Source: Roseovarius sp. EL26 (lineage in GTDB: Bacteria > Pseudomonadota > Alphaproteobacteria > Rhodobacterales > Rhodobacteraceae). From it: DNA of 64,000 nt. Each line of letters starts with the position of its first letter. Position 1 is the stretch's first letter. Positions 8,295-19,115 of this stretch are shown one piece after another. Made by a program: the position numbers and the translations under genes. The DNA lies in NCBI RefSeq assembly GCF_900327775.1, contig NZ_OUMZ01000001.1:22882-86881 (forward strand), written 5' to 3'. A model generated the notes under the pieces. That model saw only the letters and a list, made by a program, of their open reading frames with translations. It ran no database searches and was not told where the DNA came from.

Positions 8295-11200
8295 TTGCAT
8301 TTTTCAAAGCTCAGACTGACCGGCTTCAAAAGCTTCGTTGACCCGACGGATCTGATCATCACGGATGGTTTGACCGGGGTTGTCGGGCCAAACGGTTGCG
8401 GCAAGTCGAACCTGCTTGAAGCATTGCGTTGGGTGATGGGCGAGAACCGCCCCAGCATCATGCGTGGCGGCGGTATGGAAGATGTGATTTTTGCCGGTGC
8501 GGCCAGTCGACCAGCGCGCAACTTTGCCGAAGTGGTTTGTCATATGGACAACTCTGATCGGCTGGCACCGGCAGGATTCAATGATGCGGATCACTTGGAA
8601 GTGGTGCGTCGGATCACCCGTGATGTTGGATCGGCCTACAAGGTTAACGGTAAGGATGCCCGCGCCCGCGATGTGCAGATGCTGTTTGCCGATGCCTCAA
8701 CCGGATCACACTCGCAGGCGCTGGTCAGTCAGGGCAAGATTACAGACCTGATCAATGCCAAACCCAAAGCACGCCGCAAGATTTTGGAAGAGGCGGCCGG
8801 GATTTCCGGCCTTTATCAGCGCCGTCACGAGGCAGAACTTAAGCTCAAAGGCGCGGAAACCAATTTGGCTCGTGTTGATGATGTGATTGAGCAGCTGGCC
8901 ACCCAGCTGGCACAATTGGCCCGTCAGGCGCGCCAAGCACAGCGATATCGCGCCATTGGTGAGGACCTGCGCCGCTCTGAAGGCCTGTTGCTTTACCGTC
9001 GCTGGAAAGAGGCTGATCTGGCCCGTGCACTGGCAGACGACGAACTGCGCGAACGTGTCACCGCCGCCGCACGTGCGGAAACGGCTGCACGCGAAGCAGG
9101 CAAGTTGCGGATACACACCGAAGATGCCTTGCCAGCCCTACGCGAGGAAGAAGCGATTGCGGCGGCTGTTTTGCAGCGTTTGCAAGTCCAGCGCGACACG
9201 CTCAATGAGCAAGAACAAAATGCCCGCACCCGGATTGGAACCCTGTCCTCGCGGATTGAACAGCTGACCCGTGATATTGAGCGCGAGGCCAGCCTGAACC
9301 GCGATGCAGGCGAAACCATTGAACGTCTGGAATGGGAAGCGCGCGAACTGATCAAGGCGAGCGAGGGGCAAGAGGAACGTCTGGAGATCGCCTCGGAAGA
9401 GGCTCATGAAGCCGCCGCCGTTTTGCAACAACGCGAAACTGATCTGGGACAGCTAACCGAAGATGTCGCCCGTCTGGCCGCGCGCCACCATTCAGCGCAA
9501 CGCCTGTTGGATGACAGCCGTAAGATGCTAACCAAAAGCGAATCTGAGGCGACCCGTGCCCGCGAGGCAGCACAAGGCGCTAAAGACGCAGAGTTGCGTG
9601 CCGCACAAGAGTTTGAGACCGCCCATGAGGCCGAGGCCGAGGCGCAGCATATTGCCGAAGAGGCCGAACTGGCTTTGAATGCCGCCGAAGAGGCGCGTTC
9701 TGAGACGCAAGACCGCGAAGTCACAGCACGGGCGGAGCGTTCCGAGGCTGAAGGGGAGCTGAACGCGCTCAGCGCGGAAGTCACCGCATTGGCCAAACTG
9801 CTGGAACGCGACACGGCCGAGGGCGGGCAGATCCTTGATCTTCTTCAGGTGACGTCTGGTTATGAAAAAGCGTTAGGGGCGGCATTGGCCGATGACTTAC
9901 GTGCGCCAGAGGTGACAGATGATGGTCCTTCTGGCTGGGCCCGCCTGCCGGGATATTCCAGCGCGCAAACCTTACCCGAAGGTGTCAATGCGCTTTCCAA
10001 TTATGTGAATGTGCCCGAAGTTCTGGTGCGCCGTATTGGCCAAATCGGGTTGGTGCGGTCGGATGATGGCCCACGACTGCAGGCCGAACTGAAGCCCGGG
10101 CAGCGATTGGTCAGTCGGGAAGGCGACCTGTGGCGTTGGGATGGATACCGCGCATGGGCAGAAGATGCACCAAGTGCAGCAGCCCTGCGTCTGGAGCAAC
10201 TCAACCGTCTGGAAGAACTCAAGCAGGAACTGTCTCATGCGACGGCCCGTGCCGAGGGGGCACAACAGGCGCACGAAGCCCTGTCCTTGATGTTGGCACG
10301 TCAAGCCGAGGAAGACCGTGCTGCGCGCGAGGCCCGCCGGGCGGCGGACGCACAAGTGACGCAAGCCAGCCGAGCCTTGTCGCGGGCCGAGGCAGACCGG
10401 AACCTTGCAGCCTCCAAACATGAATCACTGGGCCTTGCCGTCACCCGCCACGAAGAAGAGGCGATGGAGACGCGAAAGCAGCTGGCCGAGGCTGAGAAAG
10501 GTCAGACCGATCTGGGCGATCTGGACGAGGCGCGCACGCAGGTTGATGACGTGAAAATGACGGTCGAGGCTGCGCGGATTACCATGATGTCACGCCGCTC
10601 TGCCCATGATGAATTGCGCCGCGAGGGCGAAAGTCGCACCAAACGCAGCCAAGAAGTGGCCAAGGAAATCAGCGGTTGGCGGCACCGCTTGGAAACAGCT
10701 GAAAAGCGCAGCGCTGAGCTGGCTGAACGCAAGTATACCACAGAAGAAGAACTGGCTGAGGCCTCTGCTGCGCCAGAAGAGATTGCTGCCAAACGCGAAG
10801 AGCTGGGCGAGCAGATCGACAAATCCAGCGCCCGTCGTGCCGAGGCGGCAGATGCGCTCTCGGTTGCCGAAGGGGCCGCACGTGAAGCCGTTGCCGGTGA
10901 ACGCGAGGCAGAGCGCAATGCATCCGAAGCGCGCGAGGCGCGTGCCAGATCCGAGGCACGGATGGAAGCCGCACGTGAAACCGTTGCTGTGACGGCGGAG
11001 CGGATCACCGAAGAGGTGGAACTTGCACCCGAAGCATTGTTGGAGCAACTGGGCGTTGACCCGCATGAAATGCCAGCCTCAGACGTGATTGAGGCCGATG
11101 TAAACCGCCTGAAACGTCAACGTGACGCTTTGGGGGCGGTGAACCTGCGCGCCGAAGAAGACGCGCGCGAGGTTGAGGAAGAGCATACCGCGCTGGTCAA

Positions 11201-11750
11201 CGAGAAAAATGATCTGGAAGAGGCGATCAGAACACTGCGCAGTGGTATCGCCAGTCTGAATCGGGAAGGACGCGAACGCCTGTTAACAGCATTTGAACAG
11301 GTCAATTCCAACTTCAAGATGCTCTACAAGCACCTGTTTGGTGGTGGCGAGGCCAATCTGGTTATGGTCGAAAGCGAAGACCCGCTGGATGCCGGACTTG
11401 AGATCATGTGCCAGCCACCGGGTAAGAAACTGTCAGTGCTCAGCCTGCTATCTGGCGGTGAACAAACCCTGACCGTTCTGGCGCTGATCTTTGGTGTGTT
11501 TCTGTCCAATCCTTCACCGATTTGTGTGTTGGATGAGGTCGACGCGCCGCTGGATGATGCGAACGTTGGGCGGTTCTGTGATCTGCTGGACGAAATGTGC
11601 CGTCGCACAGAAACCCGTTTCCTGATCATCACTCACCACGCCGTAACAATGAGCCGGATGGACCGCTTGTTCGGCGTGACGATGGCAGAGAAGGGCGTGA
11701 GTCAGCTGGTCTCGGTTGATCTGAAGAAAGCCGAACAGATGGTAGCGTGA
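8295..11750 (+). CDS. smc: chromosome segregation protein SMC
   Basis: SMC is the ATPase of the bacterial condensin that compacts and segregates the chromosome. The 1151-residue protein has the N-terminal head with Walker A GPNGCGKS (31-38), two long Glu/Ala/Arg-rich coiled-coil arms (about 170-480 and 640-930), a central hinge (about 500-640, around the KALGAALADDL segment) and the C-terminal head with signature LSGGEQTL (about 1053) and Walker B ICVLDEVDAPLDD (about 1076). The start is TTG, preceded by AAGGGG; no in-frame ATG gives the conserved first residues (HFSKLRLTGFKSFVD). It is monocistronic as far as visible. Its promoter region has several GANTC sites (see findings). Confidence 0.97.
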   Translation: MHFSKLRLTGFKSFVDPTDLIITDGLTGVVGPNGCGKSNLLEALRWVMGENRPSIMRGGGMEDVIFAGAASRPARNFAEVVCHMDNSDRLAPAGFNDADHLEVVRRITRDVGSAYKVNGKDARARDVQMLFADASTGSHSQALVSQGKITDLINAKPKARRKILEEAAGISGLYQRRHEAELKLKGAETNLARVDDVIEQLATQLAQLARQARQAQRYRAIGEDLRRSEGLLLYRRWKEADLARALADDELRERVTAAARAETAAREAGKLRIHTEDALPALREEEAIAAAVLQRLQVQRDTLNEQEQNARTRIGTLSSRIEQLTRDIEREASLNRDAGETIERLEWEARELIKASEGQEERLEIASEEAHEAAAVLQQRETDLGQLTEDVARLAARHHSAQRLLDDSRKMLTKSESEATRAREAAQGAKDAELRAAQEFETAHEAEAEAQHIAEEAELALNAAEEARSETQDREVTARAERSEAEGELNALSAEVTALAKLLERDTAEGGQILDLLQVTSGYEKALGAALADDLRAPEVTDDGPSGWARLPGYSSAQTLPEGVNALSNYVNVPEVLVRRIGQIGLVRSDDGPRLQAELKPGQRLVSREGDLWRWDGYRAWAEDAPSAAALRLEQLNRLEELKQELSHATARAEGAQQAHEALSLMLARQAEEDRAAREARRAADAQVTQASRALSRAEADRNLAASKHESLGLAVTRHEEEAMETRKQLAEAEKGQTDLGDLDEARTQVDDVKMTVEAARITMMSRRSAHDELRREGESRTKRSQEVAKEISGWRHRLETAEKRSAELAERKYTTEEELAEASAAPEEIAAKREELGEQIDKSSARRAEAADALSVAEGAAREAVAGEREAERNASEAREARARSEARMEAARETVAVTAERITEEVELAPEALLEQLGVDPHEMPASDVIEADVNRLKRQRDALGAVNLRAEEDAREVEEEHTALVNEKNDLEEAIRTLRSGIASLNREGRERLLTAFEQVNSNFKMLYKHLFGGGEANLVMVESEDPLDAGLEIMCQPPGKKLSVLSLLSGGEQTLTVLALIFGVFLSNPSPICVLDEVDAPLDDANVGRFCDLLDEMCRRTETRFLIITHHAVTMSRMDRLFGVTMAEKGVSQLVSVDLKKAEQMVA

Positions 11751-11872
11751 TGTTTCGCCCAATTGATTTAGAAATATAAATTTCTATTCTTGGTATTCTG
11801 CGTCACGATTTCGCCTTATTTGAGTCCAGAATTAACCCCTCAATGGCCTTAAATCCATTGCGATGAAGGGGG

Positions 11873-11971
11873 GTGAGAGACATCGAGGAAAGTCAATACA
11901 GAAAATGGATGGTTGTGATTGCTATGGCAACATTGTTTGTCGCAATCATTCGGCTTTACATCTTGAGTTAA
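11873..11971 (+). CDS. possible 32-aa single-helix membrane peptide
   Basis: A short frame starting with GTG encodes a charged N-terminus (RDIEESQYRK) followed by one hydrophobic helix (VVIAMATLFVAIIRLYIL) and stops just before a terminator. A purine-rich AAGGGGG abuts the GTG, which is too close for a good ribosome-binding site; an internal ATG at codon 13 is the alternative start. It resembles a small membrane protein in composition only. No family is recognised, and it may be chance. Confidence 0.3.
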   Translation: MRDIEESQYRKWMVVIAMATLFVAIIRLYILS

Positions 11972-11986
11972 GTTCAGAGTAAAGAA

Positions 11987-12025
11987 AGACCCTGCAAAGT
12001 TACAGCTTCGCAGGGTCACGTTTTT
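11987..12025. terminator. bidirectional intrinsic terminator between smc and the rRNA methyltransferase
   Basis: The inverted repeat GACCCTGC ... GCAGGGTC (stems near 11989-11996 and 12010-12017) is followed by a T-run on the plus strand (CACGTTTTT). Read on the minus strand it is followed by TTTCTTTA. It can therefore end transcripts from smc and from the converging cob/methyltransferase unit. Confidence 0.8.
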
Positions 12026-12118
12026 GATGAGAACATCGAAAAACAATACAGATATGCTTCATATAATGGATATTTATTACCCAAAAGTAAAGCGCGGTGG
12101 GAATTGATGGTGAATGCT

Positions 12119-13234
12119 CTAGGGCAACGGCGCAGTCTGCCATAGCCGGATTTTCAACCCACCGTGGGCTACATAGGGGCCAGGGTTATCGAAGGGCAGG
12201 CCGGTGGTTTTGGCAAGATCCGCATCCGATGTCACAAGACCCACACGCCAGCCGGAAAATCTTTCTTTCAAAACCTGCCCAAGGGAGTTGTGCAGTGCAT
12301 ATAGCGGTTTTTTGTTGCTGATGCGTGCGCCGTAAGGTGGGTTCACCATGATCAGGCCTGCTGGGCCATCGGGGCGCTGCAACTCACTGATTGGGCAGTG
12401 CTGAAAGTTGATTGATGCACTTACGCCCGCGCGCTCTGCATTGGCGCTGGCGGCTTTGATTGCACCGGTATCGCGGTCGCTGCCAAAGAAGGAATGCGCA
12501 GGTGTTTGCGCGGCGCTGCTTTCGCGCATGTCTGACCAGATTTGTGGATCAAACGTTGCAAGGTTTTCAAATGCAAAGGCACGTTCTCGTCCGGGATGCA
12601 AACCTGCGGCCATCTCGGCGGCTTCGATAGCAAAGGTGCCCGAGCCGCACATCGGGTCCAATACAGGTTCTTGACCCGTATATCCGCATTCACGCAGGAA
12701 CATTGCTGCCATGTTTTCACGCATAGGCGCCTTGACCACGGCCTCTTTGAAGCCGCGCTTGTGCAGCGGCTCGCCTGAGGTATCGATGCTGAAGGTGCAC
12801 AGATCATCCTCGATCCGCGCCATCAGGCGCAGGGGGGCATCAGCGGCCAGCGTCACACCCAGTGTTTCAGTCAACGCGCGTTCAATGCGCTGGGTTGCGG
12901 CCTTGGCGTGATAGATGCGGGATTTGCGGCAGGTGACATCGACCTTGATAGGAATATCTGGGCGCAACACCTCAGACCATGGGAACTTACGCGCGCGTTT
13001 ATCGAGTTGCGCCAAATGCATCGCCCGAAACGATCCGATCCGTGCCAGCACCCGGCTGGTGCCTCGCAAGACCAGATTGGCGCGCCAAACATCGTGCCAA
13101 CCGCCCTGAATGGTAACGCCGCCGGGCATTTTATGTGGTCTGGAAAATCCGGCCTCGCGCACCTCGTTGAACAAGGGCAGTTCATGCCCTGGGGTAGCGG
13201 CCAGAAAAATCTCGAATGGAGTATCAGTGGTCAT
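12119..13234 (-). CDS. THUMP-domain class I rRNA N2-guanine methyltransferase (RlmL N-terminal-like)
   Basis: The 371-residue protein combines an N-terminal THUMP/ferredoxin-like RNA-binding half (about 5-160) with a Rossmann methyltransferase half. Motif I is DPMCGSGTF (193-201) and the catalytic NPPY motif is at 298-301, as in enzymes that methylate the exocyclic amine of guanine in 23S rRNA. The length equals the N-terminal unit of RlmL without the RlmK half. It is the last gene of a minus-strand unit DUF1636-cobC-cobD, 12 bases after cobD, and ends at a bidirectional terminator. Substrate specificity (G2445 or another guanine) is inferred from family only. Confidence 0.85.
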   Translation of the reverse strand: MTTDTPFEIFLAATPGHELPLFNEVREAGFSRPHKMPGGVTIQGGWHDVWRANLVLRGTSRVLARIGSFRAMHLAQLDKRARKFPWSEVLRPDIPIKVDVTCRKSRIYHAKAATQRIERALTETLGVTLAADAPLRLMARIEDDLCTFSIDTSGEPLHKRGFKEAVVKAPMRENMAAMFLRECGYTGQEPVLDPMCGSGTFAIEAAEMAAGLHPGRERAFAFENLATFDPQIWSDMRESSAAQTPAHSFFGSDRDTGAIKAASANAERAGVSASINFQHCPISELQRPDGPAGLIMVNPPYGARISNKKPLYALHNSLGQVLKERFSGWRVGLVTSDADLAKTTGLPFDNPGPYVAHGGLKIRLWQTAPLP

Positions 13235-13246
13235 GAGCCGCCTCGA

Positions 13247-14161
13247 TTAAATGCACAGAAGTGCCAGTATAAGAACAAATCCGAGCGATAGCGACCAAGC
13301 ACGCCACAGTGCGGAGCAGGCGGCGCTGATTTCAGGTGCGCCAATCAGTTTGCGGCCGGTTTCATTAACATAAGGAAAGTCGCGCCGCTGCCCCTCATAA
13401 GAGCGGGGACCCGAAAGTGCCACATCCAGCCCGCGGGCCAACGCGGCCTCTGGCCATCCGGCATTAGGAGAGCGGTGCAAGCGTGCCTCGGTGGCAATTG
13501 CGCGCCATTGGTTGACTTGGCCGTGGCTGAGGGTAAACAAGACGGCCGTCAGACGGGCAGGGATGAGATTGAGAAGGTCATCGAACCGGGCTGCGGCCCA
13601 GCCAAACTCTTCGTAACGTTCAGTACGGTAACCGATCATGCTGTCGGCGGTATTGGTGAACTTATATAGCAACAGACCGGGCAGCCCCCCGATCAAAAAC
13701 CAGACGGCAGGTGCAATGACGCCATCGCTGAAATTTTCGGCTGCAGATTCAATGGCAGCGCGGGCAATCTGAGATCCGCTCATGTCCTTGGTGTCACGCC
13801 CGACAATACGCGCGACCATCAGCCGGGCATCGTTGCGCGACAAGCGCAAGGCACGGCCCACGGCGCGAACATGATCCACCAGTGATTTGTGTGCGAGCAA
13901 AACAGCGGCAACGCAGACCTCTGCAACACCGCCAAAAGTGGCGATGACATTGCCTAAGATCAGGGCCAGCATGGCTAATATGGCCATGGCCACAACACCT
14001 TTGAGACGACGTTGATCACCGACGTTCAGGGTTTTGTCCAAAAAACCAACCACGCGGCCCATCAGGACAGCGGGATGAGGCACCCTGTCCCACAGCCACT
14101 TCGGTTCACCGAACGTGGCATCCAGGACCATGGCCAAGCCAAGGCATAGGGCGAGGGTCAT
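13247..14161 (-). CDS. cobD: adenosylcobinamide-phosphate synthase CobD/CbiB
   Basis: This integral membrane enzyme joins aminopropanol (or its phosphate) to adenosylcobyric acid. The 304-residue protein begins with [21 protein letters not shown] and contains [10 protein letters not shown], the conserved [23 protein letters not shown] block and the [21 protein letters not shown] block, which define the family, plus several membrane helices. The start ATG overlaps the cobC stop by four bases (ATGA), so the two are translationally coupled; a 39-codon upstream extension is rejected because it lies inside cobC. Confidence 0.95.
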   Translation of the reverse strand: MTLALCLGLAMVLDATFGEPKWLWDRVPHPAVLMGRVVGFLDKTLNVGDQRRLKGVVAMAILAMLALILGNVIATFGGVAEVCVAAVLLAHKSLVDHVRAVGRALRLSRNDARLMVARIVGRDTKDMSGSQIARAAIESAAENFSDGVIAPAVWFLIGGLPGLLLYKFTNTADSMIGYRTERYEEFGWAAARFDDLLNLIPARLTAVLFTLSHGQVNQWRAIATEARLHRSPNAGWPEAALARGLDVALSGPRSYEGQRRDFPYVNETGRKLIGAPEISAACSALWRAWSLSLGFVLILALLCI

Positions 14162-15096
14162 AGCGCGGCCTCCAATTGTGCCCAGTCTTGCGGGGCGGGA
14201 AGGCCCAGACGCAGATAGGTCTCGGAATAGGGAAAGATTCGGCTCCAGATATGGTGCTTGGCCAATTTTGTCTGCCAAGCGGCTGCATTGTCCACGCGGT
14301 AGAGGCGGAACAGGGAAATTCCACCCTCAACCTGCGCACCAGCACGTGTCATCAGAGCATCTAGCCGCGCCGCGTCTTCGTCCAGCCGCGTGCGGGTCGC
14401 GCTGGCCCAGTTATGATCATTGAGCGCTGCGGCAGCTATCTGGAGCGCCGGGCCGGACACAGCCCAAGGCCCCAAGCGTTCAGATAGGCGGGTGATCAGG
14501 TCTGGCGCGCCGATGGCAAACCCAAGCCGCAACCCAGCCAATCCCCAGAACTTGCCAAAGCTCTTGAGGACCACTGTATTGTTGTTGGCATCCCTGATCA
14601 TAGAGCGTTGGGGCGCGACATCTGCAAAGCTTTCATCGATCACGGTAAATGGCGCATCCAGATCACCCCGCCCATACCAATGTCCGGTGGGATTGTTGGG
14701 GTGCACAATGACACGGGCATCCGGTGTATTGGCATCGTTCACCCAGCCATGCGCGGCAAAGGCGGCAGCATGTTCGTTATAGGTGGGGCTTGGGATGTGG
14801 ACAAGTTTTGCACCTTGCTGGATCAATCCCGGCAATTGCGCAATCAGGCTTGAGGCCCCCGGTGCCGCAAGAATGGCCAGATCATCCGGCACATCCCAAA
14901 ACCGCCGGGCGGCTTCGATCAACTGATTTTCCGCCGCACGATCGGGCAGTGCTGCCCAGCTTGCAGGGGCCAGCTCTGGCAGTGGATATGGCACGGGATT
15001 GATGCCCGTAGACAGATCAACCCAATCGCTTCGCGTGCCACCAAAGCATGCGATGGCAGCATCAAGGCCGCCCCCATGGTCGCGTCCTGAGCGCAT
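14158..15096 (-). CDS. cobC: CobC, PLP-dependent threonine-phosphate decarboxylase-like enzyme
   Basis: A 312-residue fold-type I aminotransferase-like protein of the CobC/CobD(Salmonella) group, which provides aminopropanol phosphate for the cobalamin side chain. Visible features are the substrate loop [10 protein letters not shown] near residue 30, HPNNPTG (132-138), the aspartate of DESFAD and the PLP lysine K182 in [10 protein letters not shown]. It is slightly shorter than typical (about 330). It overlaps the DUF1636 stop by one base (TAATG) and the cobD start by four bases, so the three are coupled. Confidence 0.93.
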   Translation of the reverse strand: MRSGRDHGGGLDAAIACFGGTRSDWVDLSTGINPVPYPLPELAPASWAALPDRAAENQLIEAARRFWDVPDDLAILAAPGASSLIAQLPGLIQQGAKLVHIPSPTYNEHAAAFAAHGWVNDANTPDARVIVHPNNPTGHWYGRGDLDAPFTVIDESFADVAPQRSMIRDANNNTVVLKSFGKFWGLAGLRLGFAIGAPDLITRLSERLGPWAVSGPALQIAAAALNDHNWASATRTRLDEDAARLDALMTRAGAQVEGGISLFRLYRVDNAAAWQTKLAKHHIWSRIFPYSETYLRLGLPAPQDWAQLEAAL

Positions 15097-15473
15097 TAGT
15101 CTTGATCGTCAGACGGCAGTGGCGGATGGCGGGTGACAAAATGCCCCTTTACACCTTGCGGCCATTGTTTGAACGGCACTTGCCCACTGGTCGATTGCGC
15201 ATGCAGTTCGGCATAATCGACAATCGCCTCAGCTGCGTCCTGCTCCGGGGCGAAACGACCCAAGGTATAGGCCAGCTTACCGGAGGCCTGAATGGCAACG
15301 TTGCAGCCGTGTTTGCAGCCCATCAGACAAGACACACGGCGGGTGCGGACATCGCGGCCCTCGGCTTGCGCCTCAACCAGATCCGCCAGATCCTGCCCAT
15401 GCGGTCGGCTGTGCGTCGCCTCGTCCCAGTCATCCTGCTTGCAGGTGTCGCAGATCGTAATCCAGGTGGTCAT
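15096..15473 (-). CDS. DUF1636-family cysteine protein (copy 2)
   Basis: A 125-residue DUF1636 protein with all five expected cysteines: C8 and C11 in ICDTC, and C49, C53 and C57 in SCLMGCKHGCNVA, followed by YTLGRFAPEQDAAEAIVDYA. This resembles a thioredoxin-fold [2Fe-2S] ferredoxin pattern, although cofactor content is not proven. It is the first gene of the cobC-cobD unit. I chose the internal ATG that begins MTTWITICDTC; the longer frame adds 22 residues without family resemblance. No cobalamin riboswitch is seen upstream. Confidence 0.85.
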   Translation of the reverse strand: MTTWITICDTCKQDDWDEATHSRPHGQDLADLVEAQAEGRDVRTRRVSCLMGCKHGCNVAIQASGKLAYTLGRFAPEQDAAEAIVDYAELHAQSTSGQVPFKQWPQGVKGHFVTRHPPLPSDDQD

Positions 15474-15520
15474 AGTCCTAATCCCGTGCGCGTGGCGTTC
15501 TGTGGTGTTGAACCGGAATT

Positions 15521-15540
15521 TATGCTTCGAAGCAAGCATA
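15521..15540. promoter_or_regulatory. short perfect hairpin upstream of the DUF1636-cobC-cobD unit
   Basis: TATGCTT-CGAAGC-AAGCATA is a perfect 7-bp inverted repeat that also contains the 10-bp palindrome GCTTCGAAGC. It lies 47 bases upstream of the DUF1636 ATG, where an operator or leader hairpin could act. No known regulator site is recognised. Confidence 0.35.
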
Positions 15541-15596
15541 CAATGTGGTGAGGGATTATTTCTTCTCAGAAGGCGGGTTGACTGGAGTTTCTGAGA

Positions 15597-16151
15597 TTAT
15601 CGTCGGTTCCTATGGGTGGCCCATGGAGACAATACCCAAAGCATCAAAGCCAATACCACGATTGTCCAAACCATGGCCTGCCAGAACATTTGTACGCTCA
15701 ATGGAAAATTTAGAACTTTGTCGCTGTGAGTGTCGGTGAACCAAAGTGGAAAATATGGAGATAAGCAGCAAAAGTAGAAAAATGCCACGCCAAGAGTGTA
15801 TTTGATGTTTTCAATACGTTCTGAATCGACAAGTCCAAGCCAACTTGCGACGCGCCGCAGAAGTAAGAACATAAACAATAAAGTTGCAACAATCATGAAG
15901 GCATATATCACCAGCACAAACTCGACAAATGCTGCGTTTTTGTCAGTATATTTGGGATTTAAATTCAATGCCTCTGCGAAAGCGTAAACGGGTAACTTTT
16001 GATAAAACGGCCATGACGTGACATCGAATACCGCAAAACCAAAAGCGTGAAATAGAAAGTTACCAAAGGCAATCATCAGGATGATCTTGCAGATATTTCT
16101 ATTCCGCACTGCGTATTTTGGAATTTCTCTTGTTTCTGCAACATTGCTCAT
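15597..16151 (-). CDS. uncharacterised four-helix membrane protein
   Basis: The predicted protein is 184 residues with four hydrophobic helices (about 20-42, 70-100, 115-135 and 155-175), many Phe, Tyr and Trp, and a basic C-terminus (ATHRNRR). The base composition is more AT-rich than its neighbours. I prefer the ATG giving MSNVAETREIPKY; an alternative TTG start adds 17 residues. It sits alone between the cob unit and groEL on the same strand. I recognise no family and see no motif that suggests a function. Confidence 0.6.
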   Translation of the reverse strand: MSNVAETREIPKYAVRNRNICKIILMIAFGNFLFHAFGFAVFDVTSWPFYQKLPVYAFAEALNLNPKYTDKNAAFVEFVLVIYAFMIVATLLFMFLLLRRVASWLGLVDSERIENIKYTLGVAFFYFCCLSPYFPLWFTDTHSDKVLNFPLSVQMFWQAMVWTIVVLALMLWVLSPWATHRNRR

Positions 16152-16288
16152 GTGTGAAAAATGTCCTGCTCGAAGATGTGAATTTAGCTTTTTGTTACGC
16201 AAGCAAATGTGTTGATGAATTGCATCTTATGATTGTGTCTATCTTGTGACTATCTACGAGCTGAACGACAACATAGAACAAACATTAG

Positions 16289-16314
16289 AAAAGGGCGCCC
16301 CATGGGGACGCCCT
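16289..16314 (-). terminator. intrinsic terminator of groESL
   Basis: Read on the minus strand, GGGCGTCCCC-AT-GGGGCGCCC forms a GC-rich stem directly followed by TTTTCTAATG. It lies about 30 bases after the groEL stop. Confidence 0.85.
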
Positions 16315-16344
16315 CCAAATCTTTCACGCAAGAACGTGGATGAT

Positions 16345-18012
<1,668 letters not shown>

Positions 18013-18060
18013 CTAAAGTTGTTGTAAATGATGCGCACGATTTGGCGCATCGCACGAAGA

Positions 18061-18348
18061 TCAGGCCATTACGCCCAGAATGTCGTTTTCTTTCATGATC
18101 AGCAGCTCTTCGCCGTCGATCGTGATTTCTGTGCCGGACCATTTGCCGAACAGGATGCGGTCGCCCGCGCTGACGGCCATGCCGATCAGATCGCCGTTGT
18201 CTTTGCGGGCGCCTTCGCCGCAGGAAACAACTTCGCCTTCGCTAGGCTTTTCTTTGGCGCTGTCTGGAATGATCAGACCACCGGATGTTTTCTCTTCGCT
18301 TTCAACGCGACGTACAAGAACACGGTCATGTAGCGGTTTAAATGCCAT
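18061..18348 (-). CDS. groES: 10-kDa co-chaperonin GroES
   Basis: GroES caps the GroEL ring. The protein is 95 residues from the ATG used here ([14 protein letters not shown]), the family norm; the frame is open 18 codons further but those precede the conserved start and would overlap the leader. The mobile loop ([18 protein letters not shown]), the roof loop and the [15 protein letters not shown] end are all present. Confidence 0.98.
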   Translation of the reverse strand: MAFKPLHDRVLVRRVESEEKTSGGLIIPDSAKEKPSEGEVVSCGEGARKDNGDLIGMAVSAGDRILFGKWSGTEITIDGEELLIMKENDILGVMA

Positions 18349-18395
18349 TGTGTAGGTTTCCCTATTAAGTTTCTCCCTAACTCCGAGCGGAGTCG

Positions 18396-18422
18396 TTAGC
18401 ACTCCCTGTCGGCGAGTGATAA
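18396..18422. promoter_or_regulatory. CIRCE operator (HrcA site) of groESL
   Basis: TTAGCACTC, nine bases, GAGTGATAA matches the CIRCE consensus TTAGCACTC-N9-GAGTGCTAA with one mismatch. It lies about 48 bases upstream of the groES ATG. The HrcA repressor is expected to bind here and release during heat shock. Confidence 0.95.
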
Positions 18423-19115
18423 CGACGCATAGCTAAGAACCGAAAAGCACGGAGTCAACAGCAAGGGCGGAATTAATTTGAAGAAATGAGAGAGGGGCCG
18501 CTATGGATAGCCTCTGGCGGTAAATATTGCGCGTTATGCGGTTTCCCATCCTGCATAACCGCAGTTCTTGGCCTAAACCTTCTTTGGCTTCGAGAACTTC
18601 CATAGGGCACTAATTGGTACACTTCCGCTTTGCGGACAAAATGTGAATTCGCTGCGTTTGCACCGATGGCCGCTTTCTGGAACTTCGCTTCACATTGCTA
18701 CAAATGCGTATTGATCGGGCGCAAACCTACATTCAAAAATCTATTGGTGTGATCGTGAAATTGAGAAGGGCAGGCGAAAAGCTAAGATTTTCTATGTTTC
18801 TGGGCCGTTTATCGATGCGCTTTACTCGATGTCGCGCTTTATAAGGATCTGAGGGCCTAATCAGATGATATCTCACCCCATGCGGAAACGGCTCAAACGG
18901 GACCTCGAACCACTATTGACGCTGCCCACAACCAATGGGTGGCGATCCATGGTAACCACTTTAGTGAGCATAAACGACAGCGGTGCGGCGTCGATAAGTC
19001 AAAGCCGGTCATGCAATCCAAAGAGATATTCTGACGCAGGCCCTTTTGACACGGTGCGCCCGTTCACCAGAAATGCTATCTTTAGTTCAAATTCCAGAAC
19101 CGAGCTTAGCAAATT
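18423..19115. other. gene-free region upstream of cydA
   Basis: I find no supported gene in these 690 bases. Open frames on both strands lack ribosome-binding sites and family resemblance. The stretch includes short hairpin-forming sequence near 18533-18562 (TGCGGTT/AACCGCA) and AATTCGCTGCGTTTGCAC-type sequence resembling motifs in two other gene-free regions. The cydA promoter must lie here, but no clear FNR site is seen. Confidence 0.5.

Noticed and set aside
18711..18724. FNR-like half site TTGATCGGGCGCAA upstream of cydA
   Set aside because: Only the left half matches TTGAT-N4-ATCAA and it lies almost 400 bases from cydA.
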